In this document: positions 1 to 7,509 of the stretch, piece by piece
Layout: each line of letters starts with the position of its first letter
Position numbering within the stretch: position 1 is the stretch's first letter
DNA from: Bacteroidia bacterium
Lineage (GTDB): Bacteria; Bacteroidota; Bacteroidia; Chitinophagales; Saprospiraceae
Length of the DNA: 43,616 nt
NCBI GenBank assembly: GCA_030430845.1
Contig: JAUIKE010000057.1
Coordinates: forward strand, 1 to 43,616
Reading direction: 5' to 3'
The notes under the pieces: generated by a model
Database searches by the model: none
The model's input: only the letters and a program-made list of their open reading frames with translations
Told to the model about the DNA's origin: nothing
Position numbers and translations under genes: made by a program

Positions 1-1
1 G

Positions 2-424
2 GACTTATTGGTGGTAAAAGAGCTTGATCGACTTGGACGCGATACACTTGATATCCGGCAAACCATATCAGAGTTGAAAGAAAGAGGCATTCGGCTATTT
101 ATCACAAACTTCAACATGGGGAGCCATGTCGACAGGAAAGAAAACCCGGTTTTCAACCTGGTCATTGCTGTGATGGCGGAGCTTGCAGAGATAGAGAGGC
201 TTCGCCTGAAGGAGCGACAAAGCGAAGGCGTAGCGATCGCAAAGAGAAAGGGCGTTTATAAAGGCAGAAAAAGAGGCACGGTTGATTCTCCTCAAAAGGT
301 GATAGAGAAATACCCAAAGATCGTCAAGGAACTTGGTAAAGGAACATCTATCCGGAGAACAGCGATACTGTGCGATGTTTCAAAAGGGACCGTACAAAAA
401 GTAAAAAAAGCCTTAGATGTATAA
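2..424 (+). CDS. Serine recombinase/resolvase, C-terminal part (5' end outside window)
   Basis: The reading frame is open from the first bases of the window, so the N-terminal catalytic serine lies upstream. What is visible is the second half of the resolvase/invertase catalytic domain (KELDRLGRDTLD, then the long helix rich in E and R with AELAEIERLRLKERQ). It ends in a short helix-turn-helix around the last 45 residues (GTSIRRTAILCDVSKGTVQKVKK), as in the Hin/gamma-delta resolvase family. Such enzymes cut and rejoin DNA at short dyad sites to resolve or invert mobile DNA. Its place at the left edge next to a broken KilA-N gene suggests the end of a mobile element. Family call is firm; the element it serves is unknown. 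Confidence 0.9.
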   Translation, partial: DLLVVKELDRLGRDTLDIRQTISELKERGIRLFITNFNMGSHVDRKENPVFNLVIAVMAELAEIERLRLKERQSEGVAIAKRKGVYKGRKRGTVDSPQKVIEKYPKIVKELGKGTSIRRTAILCDVSKGTVQKVKKALDV

Positions 425-716
425 ACTGGCAGACACATCACTTGGGGAAGTCACCTTCCCAACCTGGGATGCACTTGTAGCGTTCCTCAACTCTCCGGCA
501 ATTGTATATGGTGTGGAGTTTTCCGAAACAAGCTGGGAAGACTTAGGAGAGTCACCTGCGGACCATTTCAAATATGGGATAGATTCAGATGGCCGCGTGG
601 AAATACGCCAAGCCGCAGTTGCGCCCTCCTGGAAGCAAGATATGGCACCCAGCCACTTCGTTGACCTGGGCTTGGGGATGGATGAAGTTATTAATATCTT
701 TTCAATTAGAAGCTAA
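417..716 (+). CDS. Hypothetical protein, 99 aa, overlaps the recombinase gene
   Basis: I do not recognise this protein. It starts at an ATG inside the last codons of the recombinase gene (8-base overlap), which suggests translational coupling. It is acidic, has no signal peptide and no membrane helix, and contains several Trp and Asp/Glu residues (for example TSWEDLGES and DEVINIF). Its size and its coupling to a recombinase fit small accessory genes of mobile elements, some of which are DUF2442-like, but I cannot confirm a family. A second ORF in another frame over its 3' half is a shadow. Confidence 0.55.
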   Translation: MYKLADTSLGEVTFPTWDALVAFLNSPAIVYGVEFSETSWEDLGESPADHFKYGIDSDGRVEIRQAAVAPSWKQDMAPSHFVDLGLGMDEVINIFSIRS

Positions 717-724
717 AACAGGTT

Positions 725-934
725 ATGGCAAAGAAGAAAGACACCCTCAAAGTAAAAGATGTATCTGTAAAAGTTCAATATATCGAGAATGAAGAGTATC
801 TGAGCCTCACGGATATGGCAAAGAGCAGGAGCGCCCGCCCTGAAATAATTATTCAGCGATGGATGCGAAATCGCAATACTTTAGAATATCTCATTTTGGG
901 CATTTTTGCCCATGCCAACCAAAAGGTAAAATAA
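725..934 (+). pseudogene. KilA-N domain protein, truncated by an inserted 197-bp element
   Basis: The first ~58 residues match the start of the KilA-N DNA-binding domain of phage and mobile-element proteins: YLSLTDMAK, then IIIQRWMRNRNTLEYL. In the family this is followed by a G-x-W-E segment and 100-200 further residues. Here the match stops at codon 58 (base 898), exactly where the left inverted repeat of the 197-bp element begins, and the frame ends 11 codons later inside the repeat. I found no continuation of KilA-N after the element, so the gene is truncated as well as interrupted. A MAKKKDTLKV start 8 bases after the previous gene is natural. Confidence 0.7.
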
Positions 935-1094
935 GAATTTTGGGGACTGATAATCAGGGAGTTACAAAATTCATTATTTAGTTTCCCATCTGAAATAAAC
1001 GTCACAACCCATTTCACAACTGGTTTGTTATCAGTAGTTTACGTTTAATAAAATTCCTTATCGGTCTTTTCGGTAGCCAGGGGCAAAAATGCCC
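898..1094. mobile_element. MITE-like element with 44-bp imperfect terminal inverted repeats
   Basis: Bases 898-941 and the reverse complement of 1051-1094 align without gaps with about 33 of 44 identical. The outer 14 bases (GGGCATTTTTGCCC) are identical at both ends, and each is itself a small hairpin (GGGCA, TTTT loop, TGCCC). The 109 bases between the arms hold no plausible gene. No clear target duplication is seen (left flank CATTTT, right flank ATTATT). Size, ends and lack of coding capacity fit a miniature inverted-repeat element that broke the KilA-N gene. A transposase family cannot be assigned. Confidence 0.6.
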
Positions 1095-1336
1095 ATTATT
1101 AAAAACTACGTAAAAAACCAAGGATTACCAGAGTATGAACAAATCCACCAAACTCAACTTACCTTGTTTAACCTCTAGGCTAAAGAGTGGCAGGGATACC
1201 CCATACTTTTAGGGTGGGGTGGTTCATTTCAGTTTTATCGGAAGAGTCATTAAATCTGGGTAGATATTGCATTTATCACATTTGCTATGCCTGACTTTTA
1301 GTCTATCTATTTCAAATAGTAGAGAGGAATACTTTT
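1095..1336. other. Intergenic stretch without a supported gene; one GC-rich hairpin
   Basis: After the MITE-like element there is no convincing coding sequence. The longest + strand frame starting with ATG (near 1135) is about 25 codons and unrecognised. A hairpin is possible at 1198-1220 (ACCCCA, 11-base loop, TGGGGT), without a T-tract. It may be debris of the mobile element at the left edge or a weak terminator. Confidence 0.4.
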
Positions 1337-1388
1337 CATAACATTGCGTGAATTATGTAACTCTTTGCTGGAATTGTGTAACGCTTTG
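1337..1388. promoter_or_regulatory. Tandem direct repeats upstream of the Met-rich lipoprotein gene
   Basis: Two 18-base copies, GAATTATGTAACTCTTTG (1350-1367) and GAATTGTGTAACGCTTTG (1371-1388), lie exactly 21 bp apart and differ at two positions. A weaker copy (CATAACATTG) precedes them at 1337. Similar sequences recur before the next gene (ATTGTATAACATTTTG near 1986 and GCATAAC near 2028). Tandem half-sites two helical turns apart are typical of AraC-family operators. The likely reader is one of the HMA-AraC regulators of this window (inference). Confidence 0.5.
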
Positions 1389-1524
1389 TAGCTAATAACT
1401 GGTGATCTTTGAAGAGTGATAATTTGACTTGGCTGCATACTAAAATGAAAGAATTTGAATGCTGAAAAGGACTCTTGTCATAATTATTCACAAAATAAAA
1501 AGGAGGAATGAACACCATCAACTA

Positions 1525-1887
1525 ATGAAAAATTATATCAAAATCGTTATACTACTAATGATTACCGGTTTCTTTACGGCATGTCAGCAGCCCCAAAGCT
1601 GTGAACAAGCACTTGCGGACGAAACCCAACGAAAAGAAGTTATGCAAACTATTGCCAATAACCATGAGATGATGACGGAAATGATGGACATAATGATGAG
1701 CAGTGAGCATGGTAAAAATATGATGACAGGCAACAAGGATATGATGGGTATGATGATGGGCGACCAACAAATGATGAAAGGTATGATGGATATGATGCAT
1801 CAAAAAGGCATGATGAATGATGAGTGTTACAAGAATGGCATGGACGTGATGGGAAAAGGCATGATGAAGGGTAACGGGATGCCATGA
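1525..1887 (+). CDS. Met-rich lipoprotein, probable periplasmic copper/silver-binding protein
   Basis: The 120-residue protein begins MKNYIKIVILLMITGFFTAC, a lipoprotein signal with Cys20. An upstream in-frame ATG at 1459 would put 22 charged residues before this signal, so the 1525 start is chosen. The rest is dominated by Met (MMTEMMDIMMSSEHG, MMGMMMGDQQMMKGMMDMMH) with a few His and Cys. Met clusters bind Cu(I) and Ag(I) in proteins such as CusF, CopC and PcoE, so metal scavenging outside the inner membrane is likely; there is no named domain. It stands before the HYC protein and the Cus pump. The tiny frame 1509-1526 (MNTIN) follows AGGAGG and its stop overlaps this ATG, which may couple translation. 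Confidence 0.75.
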   Translation: MKNYIKIVILLMITGFFTACQQPQSCEQALADETQRKEVMQTIANNHEMMTEMMDIMMSSEHGKNMMTGNKDMMGMMMGDQQMMKGMMDMMHQKGMMNDECYKNGMDVMGKGMMKGNGMP

Positions 1888-2015
1888 AAAGATGGGCACG
1901 GGCAATGATGAATATATCTTTAACTAGTAATCTTTTGAAAGTAAGTACCTAAATATGATTTCCCATTTCTTGAGAGTCTTGCAGGATTGTATAACATTTT
2001 GTCAAAAAGCTATAA

Positions 2016-2044
2016 TTGCCTTTCTTGCATAACTCCTACCTTTG
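2016..2044 (+). promoter_or_regulatory. Bacteroidota-type promoter for the HYC_CC_PP gene
   Basis: TTG at 2016-2018 and TACCTTTG at 2037-2044 are 18 bp apart, fitting the Bacteroidota -33 TTG and -7 TAnnTTTG consensus. The start codon lies 20 bases downstream. TAAC-containing sites like those before the previous gene flank it (about 1986-2001 and 2028-2033), so a regulator may act here. Confidence 0.5.
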
Positions 2045-2063
2045 TTGAGTTAAATTATTTCAC

Positions 2064-2477
2064 TTGATAAAAAGAAGCTTACATATCATTTTAGCTATTT
2101 CTATATTGCTTAGCTCAACAGGGCTGGTGATCAGTAAGCATTTTTGTCAAAGTGAATTGATCGATATTTCCATTTTGGGGAAAGCAACAAGTTGCAGTGG
2201 AGAAACGTGTCAGGAATTACCTAATTCAACAGAGGATGAGGTAATCCGACGCAAGAATTGCTGTAAAGACGTTTCCAATCACCTAAAAATTGAAATTGAA
2301 CAAGAAGTAGATATTCAATTCAGCTTTGTTGATTATGTCTCTTCAAAAGGATTCCCGGTTCTCAAAACTTCTCCAGAGCGGTTTATTGGAGAGGTTCGTC
2401 AATTAGATATATTTAAATACAAGCCACCACTCCTTGTTTACAATATCCCCGTAAACTTGCAGGTATTTCTCTGTTAG
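2064..2477 (+). CDS. HYC_CC_PP family secreted protein (first copy)
   Basis: The 137-residue protein has an N-terminal hydrophobic signal (SLHIILAISILLSSTGLVIS) followed by the marks of the family: KHFC (HYC position), the Cys pair in KNCCKD and YKPPL near the end. Further Cys residues at SCSGETC make it rich in possible metal ligands. The function of the family is unknown; it occurs beside metal-efflux genes in Bacteroidota. The start is TTG. The paralogue at 38574 has a TTG at the same place followed by the same LIK[RK] sequence, which supports it. It precedes the CusA gene by 116 bases that include a perfect hairpin. Confidence 0.75.
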   Translation: MIKRSLHIILAISILLSSTGLVISKHFCQSELIDISILGKATSCSGETCQELPNSTEDEVIRRKNCCKDVSNHLKIEIEQEVDIQFSFVDYVSSKGFPVLKTSPERFIGEVRQLDIFKYKPPLLVYNIPVNLQVFLC

Positions 2478-2494
2478 CATTTTTTTCAGTTTAG

Positions 2495-2523
2495 GTAACA
2501 TATTTTGAAAAGAAATATGTTAC
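2495..2523. promoter_or_regulatory. Perfect 11-bp inverted repeat between hyc gene and cusA
   Basis: GTAACATATTT (2495-2505) and AAATATGTTAC (2513-2523) form a perfect stem around a 7-base loop. No T-tract follows, so it is a weak terminator at best. The arms contain the GTAACA core found in the other putative operators here, so it may instead be a dyad operator for the Cus pump genes. Both readings are inference. Confidence 0.45.
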
Positions 2524-2593
2524 ACCCCATTTTTCCTATTTTGGAATGGAGCTATCCTTTTCAAAATATTTAAACCCAAACTGGAATTGAAAA

Positions 2594-5500
2594 ATGTTAT
2601 CAAAGTATATAAAATTCTTCCTTGAAAATAAGTTGGTCGCCTGGCTTCTCCTGCTGCTTTTTGTGGGCTGGGGGCTGGTTACCGCACCCTTTGATTTCAA
2701 TATTGAAGGCCTTCAAAGAGACCCTGTATCTGTGGATGCGATACCTGATATTGGTGAAAATCAGCAAATCGTATTTACTAAATGGGCTGGCAGGTCCCCC
2801 CAGGATGTAGAGGACCAAATTTCTTATCCCTTAACAACGGCTTTGCTGGGCATCCCTGGCGTAAAAAGTATTCGCTCAAACTCAATGTTTGGTTTTTCGA
2901 GTATTTACCTCATTTTCAATGATAAAGTTGACTTTTATTGGAGCCGGAGTCGGATACTTGAAAAGTTAAATTCACTGCCTCCCAATCTGCTCCCCCAAGA
3001 TGCTCAACCCGCTTTAGGACCCGATGCTACTGCATTAGGGCAAATTTTTTGGTACACCCTTGAAGGGCGGGATTCAGTAGGCAATGCCACTGGAGGATGG
3101 AATCTTCACGAATTGAGAAGCATCCAGGATTTCTATGTCCGTTACGGCCTATCCTCAGCGGAAGGCGTCTCGGAGGTGGCATCTATCGGGGGATTCGTCA
3201 AAGAATATCAGGTTGATGTCAATCCAGAAGCCATGAAGGCTTATGATATAAACCTGGAACAGGTAATGAAAGCCATTAAGGAAAGTAACCTGGATATAGG
3301 TGCTCAGACGTTGGAGATCAATTTGGTAGAGTATTTTGTTCGGGGATTAGGCTATGTGAAAAGCCTGGAAGATATCGAAAAAAGCGTAATCAAAGTTCAA
3401 AATAATGTTCCGATCAGGGTTGGTGATATAGGCTTTGTGCACTTAGGCCCAGCAAATAGACGTGGTATTTTGGACAAGTCGGGAGCCGAAGCTGTGGGTG
3501 GAGTTGTTGTCGCCAGATATGGGGCTAATCCCTTAGCTGTAATCGAAAATGTGAAAAGACAAATACTGGAACTGGAGCCAGGTCTTCCCACTAAAACGCT
3601 TGCTAATGGGGTCGTTTCTCAAGTGAAAATAGTCCCTTTTTATGATAGAACTCAACTTATTAATGAGACTATTGGAACCCTCCAGGAGGCATTGACTCTT
3701 GAGATATTGATCACGATTATAGTGGTCATTCTCATGCTACTAAATCTTAAATCCTCTTTTCTGGTCAGTAGCACACTTCCGATTGCTGTACTGATGTGCT
3801 TTATCGCTATGCGCTACTTGGGGGTGGATGCCAATATTGTGGCACTTTCAGGGATCGCTATTGCCATTGGAACAATGGTAGATATGGGGATCGTCTTAAC
3901 AGAAAGTATCCTTAATAGAATCGAAGAAGCCCCACCAGGTGAAAATCTATTAACAACAATCTATGAAGCAACAATTGAAGTGGCCTCAGCTATCATTACC
4001 GCAGTTTCTACTACAGTAATTAGTTTTATACCTGTATTTACTATGGAAGCGGCTGAAGGGAAGTTATTTAGGCCTTTGGCTTATACCAAAACCTTTGCGC
4101 TGATTGCCTCCATTATCGTAGCGATTACGATTATCCCACCCTTGGCGCATTCGTTATTTTCAATCAAAGTGGATCGCAAGCGTTACCGCCTTTTAGGCAA
4201 TGTCATGCTCGTAATAGTAGGTATTGTTCTTGCATTTTGGGTAAATCCTGAGTTAAGTCTCTTACTGTCAGTTGTAGGAATAATAGGAGTCATTGAGGTC
4301 AGATTTCAGGAAACCCGACCCAATTTGTCTCATGTGATCAAAATTGCCAAAATCCTATTGTATGCAGGAGTTGTTACCTGGATATTGGCTCGTGTTTGGA
4401 TGCCTTTGGGGGTATCTAAATCGCTTATTACGAATTTCCTCTTTGTCGCAAGTATTATTGGCCTTCTCATCGGCTTTTTCTATGTCATTATTCATTTTTA
4501 TGAACAGATATTGCGCTTCCTGTTACGAATTAAATTTATTTTTCTGGCAGTAGTCGGCCTTCTGATCTATCAAGGTTTTTTGATTTTCCAACAGACAGGT
4601 GAAGAATTTATGCCTTCTTTAGATGAAGGTTCCTTTTTACTTATGCCCACAGCCATGCCGCATACAGGCATGCAGCAGAATATCAAAAATTTGCGCCTGC
4701 TTGATATGGCTGTAACTGCAATCCCAGAAGTCGAAACAGTGGTGGGAAAAGCAGGCCGGGTAGAAAGTGCACTTGATCCTGCACCTATGTCGATGTATGA
4801 AAATGTGATCTTGTATAAGTCAGAGTATAAAACGGATGAGAAAGGGCATAGAATACGTTTCCGTGTCAATGATGAAGGTGAATATATCCAGGATGAACAT
4901 GGAGATTTTATACCAGATAATAAAGGCCAATTTTACCGCCAATGGCGTGACCACATCCGAAGTCCCAATGATATATGGGAAGAAATTGTGAAAGTAACTC
5001 GCCTGCCCGGTGTCACTTCTGCTCCTAAATTACAGCCTATAGAAACCAGGCTCGTTATGCTACAAACTGGCATGAGAGCACCGATGGGGATCAAGGTTAG
5101 GGGAGCTGATTTAGCCACAATAGAAGCCTTTGGGCTGGAATTAGAAAAAGAACTGAAAGAGATAGATGGAGTGAAAGATGCAGCAGTATTCGCTGACAGG
5201 ATTGTAGGAAAACCCTATTTGCTACTGGATATTAAAAGAGGCGCTATAAATCGCCATGGGTTGACCGTAGCACAAGTTCAGCGCTATATCCAAGCTGCAA
5301 TCGGGGGGATGACCATGACAACTACTGTTGAAGGAAGAGAACGATATGCTATAAGAATTCGCTATCCAAGGGAACTGCGGGACGACCCTGAAATGCTAAA
5401 GAAGGTCTTGCTTCCCTCAAGTAATGGAGGGCAAATTCCTTTAGGAGAATTGGTTGAAATTAAATACGAACAAGGCCCTCAATCCATAAAAAGTGAAGAC

Positions 5501-6283
5501 GGTTTTTTAATTGGCTATGTTCTATTTGATCGGGAAGAGGGATACTCTGAGGTTGAGGTGGTTGAAAATGCGCAGCGATACCTAGAGTCACGTATTGAAT
5601 CAGGCAAGTTGAATGTCCCTGCTGGGATTAGTTACCGATTTGCAGGAAATTATGAACAACAGCAACGAGCAAGCAAACGGCTTGCCCTTGTAGTTCCTAT
5701 AGCTCTTGCGATAATTTTCCTCATTTTATACTTCCAATTTGGCTCTGTAACCATTTCCTTAATGGTATTTACAGGGGTCTTTATTGCCTTTTCTGGAGGG
5801 TTTATCATGATTGGCCTCTATGATCAACCGTGGTTCCTTGATTTTGAATTACTGGGAACTAATATGCGGGACCTCTTCCAGATTCGAACTCTCAATCTGA
5901 GTGTAGCTGTCTGGGTTGGGTTTTTAGCTCTTTTTGGAATTGCCACAGATGATGGGGTGCTCGTGGCCACTTTTCTAAAAGGGAGTTTTAAAGCAAATAA
6001 ACCCCAAACCATTCCCGAAATAAGGGATGCTGTTGTGGCAGGAGGACTTAGGCGGGTGAGGCCTGCCATGATGACTACTGCTACGACCATCCTGGCTTTG
6101 TTGCCTATCCTTACTTCTACCGGGCGAGGAGCTGATATTATGTTGCCAATGGCCATCCCATCTTTTGGAGGCATGCTTTTGCAAACATTGACCATGTTTA
6201 CTGTACCCATCCTTTATTCCATGTGGCAAGAGGGCCAGTATTACCTCCAACAGCGCATGAACAAACAAGAAATTGAGCAATGA
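2594..6283 (+). CDS. cusA: CusA/CzcA-family heavy-metal RND efflux pump, inner-membrane subunit
   Basis: This proton-driven pump exports Cu(I)/Ag(I) (or divalent metals) through a tripartite complex. Family marks include DAIPDIGENQQIVFTKWAGR near the N terminus, the TM4 segment GIAIAIGTMVDMGIVLTES with its intramembrane Asp, and the C-terminal RPAMMTTATTILALLPILTS. At 1229 residues it is ~180 longer than E. coli CusA. Extra hydrophobic helices lie at about residues 525-650 and a hydrophilic insert at about 740-790 (DEKGHRIRF to FYRQWRDH). I recall this long form from Bacteroidota. The Met pairs in the porter region fit copper/silver, but specificity is not proven. It overlaps the outer-membrane subunit gene by 4 bases (ATGA). 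Confidence 0.93.
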   Translation: MLSKYIKFFLENKLVAWLLLLLFVGWGLVTAPFDFNIEGLQRDPVSVDAIPDIGENQQIVFTKWAGRSPQDVEDQISYPLTTALLGIPGVKSIRSNSMFGFSSIYLIFNDKVDFYWSRSRILEKLNSLPPNLLPQDAQPALGPDATALGQIFWYTLEGRDSVGNATGGWNLHELRSIQDFYVRYGLSSAEGVSEVASIGGFVKEYQVDVNPEAMKAYDINLEQVMKAIKESNLDIGAQTLEINLVEYFVRGLGYVKSLEDIEKSVIKVQNNVPIRVGDIGFVHLGPANRRGILDKSGAEAVGGVVVARYGANPLAVIENVKRQILELEPGLPTKTLANGVVSQVKIVPFYDRTQLINETIGTLQEALTLEILITIIVVILMLLNLKSSFLVSSTLPIAVLMCFIAMRYLGVDANIVALSGIAIAIGTMVDMGIVLTESILNRIEEAPPGENLLTTIYEATIEVASAIITAVSTTVISFIPVFTMEAAEGKLFRPLAYTKTFALIASIIVAITIIPPLAHSLFSIKVDRKRYRLLGNVMLVIVGIVLAFWVNPELSLLLSVVGIIGVIEVRFQETRPNLSHVIKIAKILLYAGVVTWILARVWMPLGVSKSLITNFLFVASIIGLLIGFFYVIIHFYEQILRFLLRIKFIFLAVVGLLIYQGFLIFQQTGEEFMPSLDEGSFLLMPTAMPHTGMQQNIKNLRLLDMAVTAIPEVETVVGKAGRVESALDPAPMSMYENVILYKSEYKTDEKGHRIRFRVNDEGEYIQDEHGDFIPDNKGQFYRQWRDHIRSPNDIWEEIVKVTRLPGVTSAPKLQPIETRLVMLQTGMRAPMGIKVRGADLATIEAFGLELEKELKEIDGVKDAAVFADRIVGKPYLLLDIKRGAINRHGLTVAQVQRYIQAAIGGMTMTTTVEGRERYAIRIRYPRELRDDPEMLKKVLLPSSNGGQIPLGELVEIKYEQGPQSIKSEDGFLIGYVLFDREEGYSEVEVVENAQRYLESRIESGKLNVPAGISYRFAGNYEQQQRASKRLALVVPIALAIIFLILYFQFGSVTISLMVFTGVFIAFSGGFIMIGLYDQPWFLDFELLGTNMRDLFQIRTLNLSVAVWVGFLALFGIATDDGVLVATFLKGSFKANKPQTIPEIRDAVVAGGLRRVRPAMMTTATTILALLPILTSTGRGADIMLPMAIPSFGGMLLQTLTMFTVPILYSMWQEGQYYLQQRMNKQEIEQ

Positions 6284-7509
6284 AAAAGCGAATCATAATC
6301 ATCCTGCTTCTAAGTTTGCCGCTTCTGATTTGGAGTCAGAGTCCCAGGGAATTATTTGAAATCAGCCTGGAGGCAAATGCAGAATTGAAAGCATTGAAGT
6401 TTGAATACCAGGCCGCGCTTGAAAAAGCGCCACAAGTAAGCCAACTTCCTAATCCTGAAGTGGGAATTGGAGCCTTTATTCTGCCAGTGGAAACACGGCT
6501 TGGAGGGCAGCAAGCGAGATTGAGCCTGTCTCAGATGTTTCCGTGGTTCAAAACGCTTGATGCCAGGGAAGATTGGGCCTTGAGCATAGCTCAAGTGAAT
6601 TTTGAGAAGATAGCCAGCCAAGAACTGGAGATATACTACCAAATCAAAAAAGGTTGGTATCAACTGTACCTCCTAACAAAATCTCAGCAAATCATTCGAC
6701 AAAATATCGAATTACTCAGTGCGCTCAAAAAAACCGCTGAAGCTAAAGTCGCTGCTGGAAGAGCCAGTCTGGCTGACGTGCTGAGGGTAGATTTGAAGTT
6801 ACAGGCACTGCTCAAGGAAATAGAGATACTTGAAGCTCAAAAACAAAAACCAATTGCTTCTTTAAATCAGATTCTCCAACGTCCTTTGGCAACCACTATT
6901 TCTCTTCGAGATAGCCTGGGATTTATGGTTATTCCTTATCAAAAAGACACCCTCCTGACAGCGATAAGCAATCATCATCCTATGATGCGCATGTTCCGTC
7001 GGCAGCAAGAAGTATCACATCGAGCGATATCCCTCAATGAATTGGAAGGAAAACCTTCCTTCGGACTTGGAGCTGATTACCTTATGGTAAGTCCAAGAAA
7101 TGATGCCTTTCCTGATAATAATGGGCGGGATATTTTCCAATTGAAAGCAGTGATTTCAGTACCGATTTACCGCAAAAAATATGATGCCAAATACCGGGAG
7201 GAACAATTTAAAATTGATGCGATTGAAAGCAGGAAACAGGAAGTTTTGAGCCTTTTTCTTTCAAAAATCGAAAAAGCATATGCCGATTCTGAAAGCGCTT
7301 TTCTCCGGAAAGAATTGTATGAAGGGCAAATTCAAACAACAAAGGCTACGATTCAGATTTTGTTGACTGATTACAGCAACCAGGGAAGCAATTTTGACGA
7401 ATTGCTTCGCCTGGAAGAAGAACTGGTTGTGTATGATCGAAAACTATTGGAAGCAATAGTCGAGGCCAACCTGGCACTTGCGGAAGTCGAACGCTATTTA
7501 CCTTATTAA
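6280..7509 (+). CDS. cusC: TolC/CusC-family outer-membrane efflux protein
   Basis: The 409-residue protein has a cleavable signal (IIIILLLSLPLLIWSQ) and the two repeated coiled-coil halves of the OEP family. Typical segments are SLEANAELKALKFEYQAA, LPNPEVGIG and RASLADVLRVDLKLQAL. It forms the outer-membrane channel of the metal efflux complex. It lies between the RND pump and the adaptor with overlaps of 4 and 1 bases, so the three subunits are made from one message. The gene order pump-channel-adaptor is common in Bacteroidota Cus-type operons. Symbol is by context. Confidence 0.88.
   Translation: MKKRIIIILLLSLPLLIWSQSPRELFEISLEANAELKALKFEYQAALEKAPQVSQLPNPEVGIGAFILPVETRLGGQQARLSLSQMFPWFKTLDAREDWALSIAQVNFEKIASQELEIYYQIKKGWYQLYLLTKSQQIIRQNIELLSALKKTAEAKVAAGRASLADVLRVDLKLQALLKEIEILEAQKQKPIASLNQILQRPLATTISLRDSLGFMVIPYQKDTLLTAISNHHPMMRMFRRQQEVSHRAISLNELEGKPSFGLGADYLMVSPRNDAFPDNNGRDIFQLKAVISVPIYRKKYDAKYREEQFKIDAIESRKQEVLSLFLSKIEKAYADSESAFLRKELYEGQIQTTKATIQILLTDYSNQGSNFDELLRLEEELVVYDRKLLEAIVEANLALAEVERYLPY

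Noticed and set aside
1555..1905. Minus-strand ORF of 116 codons rich in His
   Set aside because: It is the reverse complement of the Met-rich lipoprotein gene; ATG codons read as CAT give His. No start context and no family.
5824..6210. Minus-strand ORF of 128 codons inside cusA
   Set aside because: Shadow of a long conserved gene on the other strand; no recognisable product.
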